From Candidatus Nanohalarchaeota archaeon (lineage in GTDB: Archaea; EX4484-52; B79-G9): 5,728 bases of DNA. The position numbers and the translations under genes are program-made. Shown here piece by piece: positions 1-5,708 of the stretch (positions are counted from its first letter, which is position 1; the number at the start of each line of letters is the position of its first letter). The stretch covers positions 1-5,728 of the forward strand of contig DAOVYR010000078.1 of assembly GCA_030635525.1 (NCBI GenBank). Direction: 5' to 3'. Under the pieces are notes generated by a model. That model was not told where the DNA came from. It worked only from the letters and a program-made list of their open reading frames with translations, and made no database searches.

Positions 1-345
1 TATCTTTCAGACACCAACTACACAAAAAAAATAGCAAAAAATCATATCGGCTCAGACATAATAATCCTCAACTGCCTCTACCTGAAATGGGATGACTCAA
101 AAGCAAACGGGTATTCACAAAAACACATGGACGTAGAAGATGCAAAAAAATTCATAAGAGACATCAACCCCGAACTTGCCATCATCCAGCACTTCGGCAT
201 GGGCATAATAAAACATGGCCCATGGAAAGTTGCAGAGGACATCCAGAACTCTACAGGAATCAAAACAGTTGCCGCACGAGACAACCAGATAATCAAGATC
301 GGGTCCAGAACAAATTCTCTCAAAGCATGGACAAAAAAAAGATAA
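1..345 (+). CDS. MBL-fold metallo-hydrolase, C-terminal part (5'-truncated by window edge)
   Basis: The reading frame is open from base 1 and gives 114 residues before TAA; the start lies outside the window. Seen: an SDT motif at residues 3-5 whose Asp would be the bridging metal ligand, a KHM segment (41-43) followed by an amphipathic helix (VEDAKKFIRDI), then QHFGM (63-67) supplying the last metal-binding His, and an AARDN turn (normally A-x-DG) near the end. This order (SDT, HLS-like, THFG-like, A-DG-like) is known for the C-terminal half of a metallo-beta-lactamase superfamily branch of single-domain archaeal hydrolases, some called RNase Z/PhnP-like or generic metal-dependent hydrolases. 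The N-terminal HxHxDH metal site cannot be checked here. The substrate cannot be assigned. THFG is QHFG here, a change next to a ligand that leaves the His intact. The gene converges on glutamate dehydrogenase with one base between stops. Sure of the fold, not of the reaction. Confidence 0.8.
   Translation, partial: YLSDTNYTKKIAKNHIGSDIIILNCLYLKWDDSKANGYSQKHMDVEDAKKFIRDINPELAIIQHFGMGIIKHGPWKVAEDIQNSTGIKTVAARDNQIIKIGSRTNSLKAWTKKR
333..340 (-). terminator. U8 tract just after the glutamate dehydrogenase stop
   Basis: Eight A on the + strand read as T8 on the - strand, 6 bases past the TAG stop of the dehydrogenase gene. Archaeal intrinsic termination generally needs only a U-rich tract and no hairpin. 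The tract lies inside the last codons of the convergent hydrolase gene (Lys codons), so it may be only coding sequence. Confidence 0.4.
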
Positions 346-346
346 G

Positions 347-1456
347 CTACCTGCTCATCTTCTCATACCGCGCATCCATCGCTTTTTTTACCCTATCTTT
401 GGCAATAATCAAACCAGCATCCCGAGGAGTAATACATTTCTCTTTAGCAGTTTCAAGCATCATTTTTGCATTCGCTGTGATTTTTTCCTCAATCATCTTA
501 AATGCTTTATCCTTGTCACCGCCGATGTGCTCTACATAAGATGATATCACACCGCCTGAATTGCACACAAAATCAGGAATGACAAGTATCCCCTCATTGT
601 GAAGCACTTTTTCCATCTCTCCAGTCATAGGTATATTTGCAGCTTCAGCAACAATTTTTGCTTTTATATCGCCGATGTTTTTGCACGTTATAACATCCGG
701 CCTTGCACCAGGCACAAGCACATCAACATCAAGTTCAAACAACTCAGACTGCCTGATTTTCTTTGCATCCTCATAATTGCCCACAGCACGCGTATTATTC
801 TTAACTTCAATCAATTTAGGCACATCAATCCCCGCCGGATTATATATCCCGCCTTTTGAATCAGACACAGCAACAATCTTTGCACCTTTCTCATGCAGGT
901 ATTTTGCTGTGAACTGCCCGACATTCCCAAAACCTTCAATTGCAACCGTCACATCATTTACATCCATATTCCGATGATCAAGAGCAACAAGAATCGAATG
1001 AAAGACACCAAAACCCGTAGAGCCAAGCTCGTGGGGAAGCCCCTGCATATCAAGAGGCTTGCCGGTACATGCTTTAAGGGACCCGTTTGCATTCGCAAAT
1101 GTCTTCATCTCACCCTCACCCATATTCATATCAGGCGCAGCAATATACTGTTCCGGAATCTCCTGCTTTAGCGCCCTTGAAAACGTAGCAACAATCTCCT
1201 GCTTATTCACGGCCTTGGGGTCAGCAATGATGCCTGATTTCCCTCCACCGAATGGAAGGTCCGCAAGCGCACACTTCCATGTCATTGCACGTGCAAGGCG
1301 CGCAACTTCTTCAATAGTCACATCAGGCTCAAGCCTGATTCCCCCCTTTGCCGGTCCAAGAGCAGTATTGTCAATCACACTGAATCCTTTCATACCTGTT
1401 TTCGCATCATATACCATCACAATTTTCTCAGGTCCCCATTCATCATATTCAACCAT
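347..1456 (-). CDS. gdhA: Glutamate dehydrogenase, compact 369-residue form
   Basis: Glu/Leu/Phe/Val dehydrogenase family; reversibly deaminates glutamate to 2-oxoglutarate with NAD(P), in the cytoplasm. Residues set by the family to catalysis are present: K37 (GPAKGGIR), K61 (TWKCAL), K73 (PFGGGKSG) and D109 (APDMN), with the K61-K73 spacing of 12 known in clostridial GDH (K89, K113, K125, D165). K37 and S306 (ISSYVE, matching S380) are the side-chain-carboxylate contacts; Leu/Phe/Val dehydrogenases have Leu at the K37 position, so glutamate is the likely substrate. The Rossmann motif GFGNVG is at 175-180, followed by VSDSKGG. NAD versus NADP preference is not clear from the sequence. At 369 residues it is shorter than the usual 410-450, mostly because of a short N terminus. 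I chose ATG at 1456, with GGTGAT 3 bases upstream, over an ATG at 1489 that would add 11 poorly supported residues across a TATA-like stretch. Confidence 0.93.
   Translation of the reverse strand: MVEYDEWGPEKIVMVYDAKTGMKGFSVIDNTALGPAKGGIRLEPDVTIEEVARLARAMTWKCALADLPFGGGKSGIIADPKAVNKQEIVATFSRALKQEIPEQYIAAPDMNMGEGEMKTFANANGSLKACTGKPLDMQGLPHELGSTGFGVFHSILVALDHRNMDVNDVTVAIEGFGNVGQFTAKYLHEKGAKIVAVSDSKGGIYNPAGIDVPKLIEVKNNTRAVGNYEDAKKIRQSELFELDVDVLVPGARPDVITCKNIGDIKAKIVAEAANIPMTGEMEKVLHNEGILVIPDFVCNSGGVISSYVEHIGGDKDKAFKMIEEKITANAKMMLETAKEKCITPRDAGLIIAKDRVKKAMDARYEKMSR
383..389 (+). terminator. U7 tract downstream of the MBL-fold hydrolase gene
   Basis: A T7 run on the + strand, 37 bases after the hydrolase stop codon and within the 3' end of the convergent dehydrogenase gene. 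It is the first long T run that a transcript of the hydrolase would meet and fits an archaeal U-tract terminator. It also encodes a Lys-rich stretch of the opposite gene, so chance is possible. Confidence 0.35.
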
Positions 1457-1459
1457 AGA

Positions 1460-1465
1460 ATCACC
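1460..1465 (-). promoter_or_regulatory. Ribosome-binding site GGTGAT of gdhA
   Basis: On the - strand GGTGAT lies 3 bases before the ATG at 1456. It matches the archaeal 16S 3' end complement (AUCACCUCC). It decides between the two in-frame ATGs: the upstream one at 1489 has no comparable site. Confidence 0.65.
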
Positions 1466-1535
1466 ATTTACACTTATATAACTCAGCAAATAGAACAGAA
1501 ATCATTATTAACTTTACGGAAACGATTAGCAAAAA

Positions 1536-1551
1536 CCGAAAGATATATAAA
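1536..1551 (+). promoter_or_regulatory. BRE + TATA promoter directed rightward
   Basis: On the + strand CCGAAA (1536-1541) is followed after two bases by TATATAAA (1544-1551). The CGAAA-NN-TATA arrangement is the BRE/TATA layout of strong archaeal promoters, including those of stable RNAs. The expected start is about 1570-1575, exactly where the first hairpin begins. The nearest coding start on this strand is 1796, so the promoter drives either a separate RNA or a leader of about 225 bases. It shares its TATA bases with the gdhA promoter candidate on the other strand; the BRE-like flank is better in this direction. Confidence 0.5.
1544..1551 (-). promoter_or_regulatory. TATA box candidate for gdhA
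   Basis: Read on the - strand this is TTTATATA, the archaeal TATA consensus, preceded by an A-rich stretch. With the usual spacing of about 25 bases, transcription would begin near 1522 and leave a leader of about 65 bases before the ATG at 1456. A second TATA-like palindrome, TTATATAA at 1474-1481, is only about 20 bases from the ATG and would give a near-leaderless message, which fits less well with the ribosome-binding site present. Confidence 0.5.
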
Positions 1552-1571
1552 GTTTTTGGACAGTATATAGC

Positions 1572-1740
1572 TGTGTTACCATGTGAAGGTAATATGTATC
1601 ACTTTTGAATGTTTACAACCCCTCCTCTCTTCCCAAAGAGAATGATATGCATTCTGGGGCAGTTCGCTGCCCTATCTGCATATCAGCAACAAATGATTTC
1701 TAATGTCCTGATTTTACACAAGTCAGGCAAATCTTTATTA
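1572..1740 (+). ncRNA. Candidate structured RNA or long 5' leader
   Basis: Hairpins found by eye, in order: 1572-1580 with 1588-1596 (9 pairs, three of them G-U; core TTACC/GGTAA); 1626-1631 with 1636-1641 (TCTCTT/AAGAGA, loop CCCA); 1643-1651 with 1677-1685 (TGATATGCA/TGCATATCA, 9 perfect pairs), enclosing a small internal loop and 1657-1662 with 1667-1672 (GGGCAG/CTGCCC) capped by TTCG; and 1707-1711 with 1723-1727 (CCTGA/TCAGG). The first starts at the position predicted from the BRE/TATA element at 1536-1551. The third is well formed and much more GC-rich than its surroundings. I do not recognise it as SRP RNA, RNase P RNA, 5S rRNA or a tRNA. It may be a free small RNA ending near the TCTTTATTA stretch at 1732-1740, or the leader of the oxidoreductase mRNA. 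A 47-codon ORF overlaps it but lacks a ribosome-binding site. Confidence 0.35.
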
Positions 1741-1741
1741 A
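1734..1741 (+). promoter_or_regulatory. Weak proximal TATA-like element for the oxidoreductase gene
   Basis: TTTATTAA with an upstream GCAAAT stretch. A start about 25 bases on, near 1762, would place the 1761-1779 hairpin at the very 5' end of the mRNA. It matches the TATA consensus less well than the element at 1544-1551. Confidence 0.25.
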
Positions 1742-1760
1742 AATACAAATAGACATATTT

Positions 1761-1783
1761 CCTGAAAAACAATTTCAGGTGAT
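1761..1783 (+). promoter_or_regulatory. Hairpin covering the ribosome-binding site of the oxidoreductase gene
   Basis: CCTGAAA (1761-1767) pairs perfectly with TTTCAGG (1773-1779) across a 5-base loop. The last two G of the stem are the first two bases of GGTGAT (1778-1783), the only good ribosome-binding site before the TTG start at 1796. Forming the stem would hide part of that site. The spacing from GGTGAT to TTG is 12 bases, longer than usual. Regulation by this stem is inferred; the pairing and its overlap with the site are seen. Confidence 0.45.
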
Positions 1784-1795
1784 ACAATACCTTCT

Positions 1796-3136
1796 TTGAA
1801 ATACGATGCAGTCATTATAGGTGCCGGCATATCCGGCCTCCTCTCAGCACTTGTACTTGCAAAAGAAAGAAAGAATGTGCTTATTCTTGAAAAGTCCAGT
1901 GTAATCGGCGGGAACTGCAGGTCCTACCTTGTAGACGGTTTTCAGGTAGATACAGGGGCGCATGCAATCACCAGCCTTAAAAAAGGACCACTTGTAACCC
2001 TTATGGACAAATATTTTGACATTATCCCAAAATTCATACCCCACGGTCATTACTATGTCAGGGACGGAAAAAAACTGCAAATATTTCCATACACGCTGCA
2101 GGGATTTGCAAGATTCGGCATCATCTCAAAAAAAGACAGGCTTCTTCTCGCGCATGCCCTTTTAGATGCTGCGAAAAATCACACAACCCAGAAGAAGAGT
2201 CTCGATATGAGTGTCTATGATTTCATTAAAAGTTACAAACTATCTTCAAAATCCATAAGTTTTATTGACACATTTTGCTACTTCCTTTCAGGAAAATCAA
2301 TGCACGAAACACCGGTATGGAGAATTCTCTCAGGCGGTGGCACCACTGACGAGTTAACCCGCGGCATGAAAAATAAAATCTCTGGCATAGTGGGCATCGT
2401 AAGAAACACAACCTATCTAAATCAGGGCTATCCCCTGGGCGGCATCAAAAGCATAACAAGTGCAATCCTTGCATCATTCCCGGAGAACAGGGTAACTATT
2501 CGCACAAATGAAAATGTCACAAAAATAAAAAAGAACAAAAACACATTCATAACTGCTACACAAAACCACAAGTACAAATCAGGCACAATCATCTACTCAG
2601 CTGAAATCAAAAGCCTTCCAAAAATCCTTGAAAATAAGATACCAAAAAGCTTCGAAGACAAGCTCTCAACACTAAAGCAAACACGCTCCCTGACATTATG
2701 GCTGGGACTGAAAAGAAAAAGAGATGAGTTCAACTATACTGGTTCTGAAGTACTATTCAAGGCAGAAACGCCATTCTGGGCTATGCCAATATCAAACTAC
2801 GACCCGCAGCTTGCACCTGAAGGCATGCAGCTTATCGGATTCACCACCATAATAATTGGCAGCAAAACACAAAAAGAGCAAAAACAACTGCTCTTAAACA
2901 CAATAAAAAAAATATTCCCGCACATAGAAAAAGACATAATCATGCAGCATGTACAGGTAACAGTTCCTGAAAAAGCATCGATAACAGTCGGCGCAATATT
3001 CCCCGGGCCAAAAGGCCCCATAAGCGGGCTCTACCTTGCAGGAACAGACACAGACAAAAGAAGCATGGGCATCACAAGAGCCGCGCACTCGGTTCTTGAA
3101 ATGATTGATCTGATGAAAAAAGATAAAGTTATTTGA
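1796..3136 (+). CDS. FAD-dependent oxidoreductase, phytoene desaturase / amine oxidase superfamily
   Basis: 446 residues. The N terminus (KYDAVIIGAGISGL) holds the Rossmann GxGxxG at 9-14, the ribose-binding Glu at E32 (LILEK) and a GG-x-CRS segment at 38-43: the dinucleotide fold of the COG1233 group (phytoene desaturase CrtI, retinol saturase, prolycopene isomerase relatives). A QGYPLGG motif at 210-216 precedes the second FAD-contacting strand region, and the C-terminal FAD motif is at 411-432 (GLYLAGTDTD, SMGITRAAHS). Length is slightly below CrtI (about 490-500). No signal peptide or clear membrane span is seen. The reaction is likely desaturation, saturation or isomerisation of a hydrophobic, possibly isoprenoid, substrate, but this family is broad and the substrate cannot be read from the sequence. 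The start is TTG: the only usual start codon that gives a family-like N terminus, since no ATG or GTG is near. It converges with the next gene, 9 bases between stops. Confidence 0.85.
   Translation: MKYDAVIIGAGISGLLSALVLAKERKNVLILEKSSVIGGNCRSYLVDGFQVDTGAHAITSLKKGPLVTLMDKYFDIIPKFIPHGHYYVRDGKKLQIFPYTLQGFARFGIISKKDRLLLAHALLDAAKNHTTQKKSLDMSVYDFIKSYKLSSKSISFIDTFCYFLSGKSMHETPVWRILSGGGTTDELTRGMKNKISGIVGIVRNTTYLNQGYPLGGIKSITSAILASFPENRVTIRTNENVTKIKKNKNTFITATQNHKYKSGTIIYSAEIKSLPKILENKIPKSFEDKLSTLKQTRSLTLWLGLKRKRDEFNYTGSEVLFKAETPFWAMPISNYDPQLAPEGMQLIGFTTIIIGSKTQKEQKQLLLNTIKKIFPHIEKDIIMQHVQVTVPEKASITVGAIFPGPKGPISGLYLAGTDTDKRSMGITRAAHSVLEMIDLMKKDKVI
3116..3121 (-). terminator. U6 tract after the uncharacterised gene
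   Basis: Six A on the + strand read as T6 on the - strand, 24 bases beyond the stop of the leftward gene and inside the last Lys codons of the oxidoreductase gene. It is a possible archaeal U-tract terminator, but short and in coding sequence. No comparable T run is seen soon after the oxidoreductase stop on the + strand. Confidence 0.25.
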
Positions 3137-3145
3137 ATACAGAAC

Positions 3146-4327
3146 CTAAAGAACATATCCGCCGGTATCTTCCACCATACCGATTCCGTTGCCCACATCT
3201 TTGAGGTCAATCTCCTTTCCATCTATGTTCAGGCTGAAATCTATGACCTCGACAAGATATTCAATGTAGGTGAAATTACTCAACTTCCTGAATGTAAACA
3301 CTTCATAGCCGTAACTTTTCATACATATAAAAAGATTATTTTTATTGCCTGTAACAACCCATCGCGTACAACCATCAGCACAGGGAAAAGCATAGACATC
3401 TACATCAGCATAGTGATAGTTCTTCTTTGATATTGAGTCATAAAAATCGAAAGACGGGTCTATCCTGTATTCCAGTCCCATAAGTTCCAGGTTAGGAATG
3501 AAATATGTCAGTATCGAATTGTTTTTAAACACAATCCGCCCCCATCTCCACGGTATAAACGGACCTACAACCACCACTTTTTGAACGTAGCATTTACCTG
3601 AGAACTCTTTTCCAAATAATTTGCCTTCAAAATCAAAATAGAGATTCACAAGTTCATAGCCAAAAAACGCTTTATAATTCTCAGAAATTTCGAATTTCAG
3701 TGCCTGATCCTCCGGCTCTGTAATCTTCAGGCTGCAAATCTCTTTGTCATTTTTTAAAATGTTCAGGTTATACTTTGGAAAACTTCCGCTAAAACAAGCA
3801 AATATTGACTTATTCTTCACATCTATCGAATTTTTTGATATTTTTATTGTGCTCTGGTCATCAATTATACTCTTTTGCTCCTCATCATATGCCCAGCTTA
3901 CCACATAGCCGCTACGTTTATCTGTGCTTAGTCTTTTGTTTACAAGGTATTTGCCGTTGATTACCATGTCCCCTGCACTCCTTCCGAACATGAAAAGAAG
4001 TTGGGTTTTCGAGCCAGTGTCTGAAGTGAACTTCATGAACCAATATTCTTTGCCAAATATAGGCAACTCATCAAACGAAAAAAATATATCATCAACCACC
4101 TTGCTTTTCTCCTTTTTAAGAAAAAGCCTTTTTATATTATCGTAACGACCCTTGATATTTTCAATGCGCTGGCCAATAACTTTTCTCTCGTTCTCAGGCA
4201 GTCTGCTGATATATTTCTGCGTCTCTTTCACAGATTCAACTAATCCTGTGGATTTTTCAAAGATGCTTCTTGTGACACTTTGCTTAATCTGTTTATACTT
4301 TTTAATCTCTTTTTTATACGAGGGCAT
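3146..4327 (-). CDS. Uncharacterised protein, possibly CrtC/AttH-like (double lipocalin-type) fold
   Basis: 393 residues from ATG at 4327, which has GGTG 6 bases upstream; an in-frame GTG at 4336 overlaps that site and is less likely. Residues 1-80 are highly charged and probably helical, with no signal peptide. The rest is rich in aromatic and beta-type segments with no membrane span. Several pieces resemble the CrtC (carotenoid 1,2-hydratase)/AttH family: EYWFMKF at 94-100 (family EWWY), a G-rich strand pair FEGKLFGKEFSGK at 233-245, GPFIPWRWGRIVF at 255-267 (family W-x-W-x-x-x-x-L plus DG), and the C-terminal GIGMVEDTGG at 381-390 (family G-x-x-x-E-x-TGY). The family's EW catalytic-region motif after the G-x-x-W strand is absent (YVQKVVVVG instead), so hydratase activity is doubtful. 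The likeness is from memory of motifs and is weak. The gene is 51 bases downstream of srp54 on the same strand, and convergent with the CrtI-like gene. Real gene: sure. Function: unknown. Confidence 0.8.
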   Translation of the reverse strand: MPSYKKEIKKYKQIKQSVTRSIFEKSTGLVESVKETQKYISRLPENERKVIGQRIENIKGRYDNIKRLFLKKEKSKVVDDIFFSFDELPIFGKEYWFMKFTSDTGSKTQLLFMFGRSAGDMVINGKYLVNKRLSTDKRSGYVVSWAYDEEQKSIIDDQSTIKISKNSIDVKNKSIFACFSGSFPKYNLNILKNDKEICSLKITEPEDQALKFEISENYKAFFGYELVNLYFDFEGKLFGKEFSGKCYVQKVVVVGPFIPWRWGRIVFKNNSILTYFIPNLELMGLEYRIDPSFDFYDSISKKNYHYADVDVYAFPCADGCTRWVVTGNKNNLFICMKSYGYEVFTFRKLSNFTYIEYLVEVIDFSLNIDGKEIDLKDVGNGIGMVEDTGGYVL

Positions 4328-4348
4328 TCTTAGCACCGGAAATTATCA

Positions 4349-4356
4349 GATATATC
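4349..4356 (-). promoter_or_regulatory. TATA-like element before the uncharacterised gene
   Basis: GATATATC lies 22 bases upstream of the ATG at 4327. The expected transcript start would fall almost on the start codon, giving a very short leader. The gene could instead be read through from srp54, since the 51-base gap holds only a T4 run and no clear terminator. Confidence 0.25.
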
Positions 4357-4378
4357 CCTAAAAGAATCACTATTGAAC

Positions 4379-5698
4379 TCAAACAGGCATATTTCCTTTC
4401 ATGTTCTTGAACATTTCCTTGAAAGGTCCCCTCTTAAATGCCTTTCCTCCCTTGAACTTCTTCATCATCTTACTTACCTGCTTGTAGTTTTTCATAAGCT
4501 CCTTAACCTCAGTCGCCTCAACACCTGCACCTTTTGCCACCCTTTCAATGCGCTGTGAATCTATCAATCCCGGATCCTTCTTCTCTTTTGCAGTCATTGA
4601 ATCCATTATTATCTTCCACTTATCCATCTTACCCTGCTGCTCATTCAACAGATGTTTCGGTATCTTGACACCGCCCATGGGAATCATGTCCATTATCTTC
4701 TGCATAGACCCCATCTTTTTCATGCCCTCTATCTGATCATAGAAGGTATCAAGATTGAAATCGCCACTCATCATCTCCTGCGCCTTTTCAGGAGACATGA
4801 CTTCTTTTGCTTTTTCCAAAAGCCCCTCAAGGTCGCCCATGCCAAGAAGCCGCGACACAAATTTCACAGGATCATATATCTCAAAATCTTCTGTCTTTTC
4901 ACCGGTCCCGATGAACTTCGTAGTAACCCCTGCAGCATAACACGCAGAAAGGGCGCCTCCACCTTTTGCACTTGAATCCATCTTGGTTATGACGACACCT
5001 GTAAGCCCCACAAGCTCATTGAACTCTTTTGCCTGCGTCCCCGCAGCCTGTCCTATGTCGCCTGAGAGGACGAGGAGTTTTTCGTCTGGGTTCAATATCT
5101 TGTCTATTTCCACAAGCTCATCGCGCAGCTCATCATCGAGAGCAGAACGTCCTGCAGAATCAACAATAATAATTTCCTTATCTTTCAGTACCTCAAGCCC
5201 GTTTCTGACTATTTTTACCGGATCCTTCTCACTTGGCTCCCCGTAAACTTCAACATTGATTTTCTCTGAAAGCTGCTTAAGCTGCTCAAATGCAGCAGGC
5301 CTCCACACGTCGCATGATATCATCCCGCATGAAAGTCCTTTTTTTGTGAAATATTTCGCAAGCTTAGATGTTGTAGTTGTCTTCCCGGAACCGTAGAGGC
5401 CGAGGAGGAGTATTTTTTGTTTTGCAAGCGTAATATCCGGCTTTTTCTCACCAAGAAACCTCACAAGCTCCTTATAGACAATGTCTATGATATGCTCTCT
5501 CCTCGTCAGCCCTTTCGGTATCTTCTCATCAAGGGCTTTTTCTTTTATGTTTTTCGAGAGTTCAAAGACGAGTTTCACGTTTACGTCTGAGGCGATGAGA
5601 GTGCGCTGGATGTCTTTTACCAGTTCGTCCACTGCCTTTTTGTCGGCAACGCCGATGCGCGCGAACTTGTTGAGCGCATCCTTTATCTTGTTGAACAT
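4379..5698 (-). CDS. srp54: Signal recognition particle protein SRP54 (GTPase)
   Basis: 439 residues. SRP54 binds signal peptides and 7S RNA and docks ribosomes to the FtsY receptor at the membrane by paired GTP hydrolysis. Domains in order: N-terminal helical bundle (1 to about 85); G domain with P-loop GLYGSGKT (100-107), DVWRPAA (130-136; usually DTYRPAA), DSAGR (180-184; usually DTAGR), TKMD (238-241) followed by a KGGGALS segment, and FIGTGEKTEDFE before the LLGMGDL linker; then the methionine-rich M domain, with IERVAKGAG (usually RIARGSG) in the 7S RNA-binding helix-turn-helix and a basic C-terminal KMMKKFKGGK tail. Length matches archaeal SRP54. I chose ATG at 5698: AAGAGG sits 4 bases upstream and MFNKI is the family-like start. 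A longer frame from TTG at 5719 or ATG at 5713 would translate through that site. An AT-rich stretch near 5717-5728 could be its TATA region but is cut by the window edge. No 7S RNA gene is in the window. Confidence 0.96.
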   Translation of the reverse strand: MFNKIKDALNKFARIGVADKKAVDELVKDIQRTLIASDVNVKLVFELSKNIKEKALDEKIPKGLTRREHIIDIVYKELVRFLGEKKPDITLAKQKILLLGLYGSGKTTTTSKLAKYFTKKGLSCGMISCDVWRPAAFEQLKQLSEKINVEVYGEPSEKDPVKIVRNGLEVLKDKEIIIVDSAGRSALDDELRDELVEIDKILNPDEKLLVLSGDIGQAAGTQAKEFNELVGLTGVVITKMDSSAKGGGALSACYAAGVTTKFIGTGEKTEDFEIYDPVKFVSRLLGMGDLEGLLEKAKEVMSPEKAQEMMSGDFNLDTFYDQIEGMKKMGSMQKIMDMIPMGGVKIPKHLLNEQQGKMDKWKIIMDSMTAKEKKDPGLIDSQRIERVAKGAGVEATEVKELMKNYKQVSKMMKKFKGGKAFKRGPFKEMFKNMKGNMPV

Positions 5699-5702
5699 AA
5701 AA

Positions 5703-5708
5703 CCTCTT
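5703..5708 (-). promoter_or_regulatory. Ribosome-binding site AAGAGG of srp54
   Basis: On the - strand AAGAGG is 4 bases before the ATG at 5698. It settles the start against the upstream in-frame TTG (5719) and ATG (5713), which have no such site. Confidence 0.6.

Noticed and set aside
599..1481. Long + strand open frames opposite gdhA
   Set aside because: They are antisense shadows of a gene with clear family motifs on the - strand; their translations show no domain features.
1457..1489. Upstream in-frame ATG extension of gdhA by 11 residues
   Set aside because: It lacks a ribosome-binding site, runs over a TATA-like palindrome and through the GGTGAT that suits the inner ATG, and the family does not need these residues.
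1641..1711. C/D box guide RNA, from ATGAT-like and CTGA-like words
   Set aside because: The C box match is poor, spacing of C/D and C'/D' is wrong, and the strong hairpin between them is not typical of C/D RNAs.
1572..1740. Signal recognition particle 7S RNA gene, suggested by srp54 in the window
   Set aside because: The region is too short, and I see none of the conserved 7S elements of helix 8.
1609..1752. 47-codon ORF on the + strand overlapping the hairpin region (ATG 1609, TAG 1750-1752)
   Set aside because: A stop codon directly precedes the ATG, there is no ribosome-binding site, and the perfect stems across it favour RNA structure. Not excluded as a small protein starting at the inner ATG (1642), but unsupported.
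4548..5246. Open frames opposite srp54
   Set aside because: They are antisense shadows with Ser- and Phe-rich low-complexity translations and no ribosome-binding sites.
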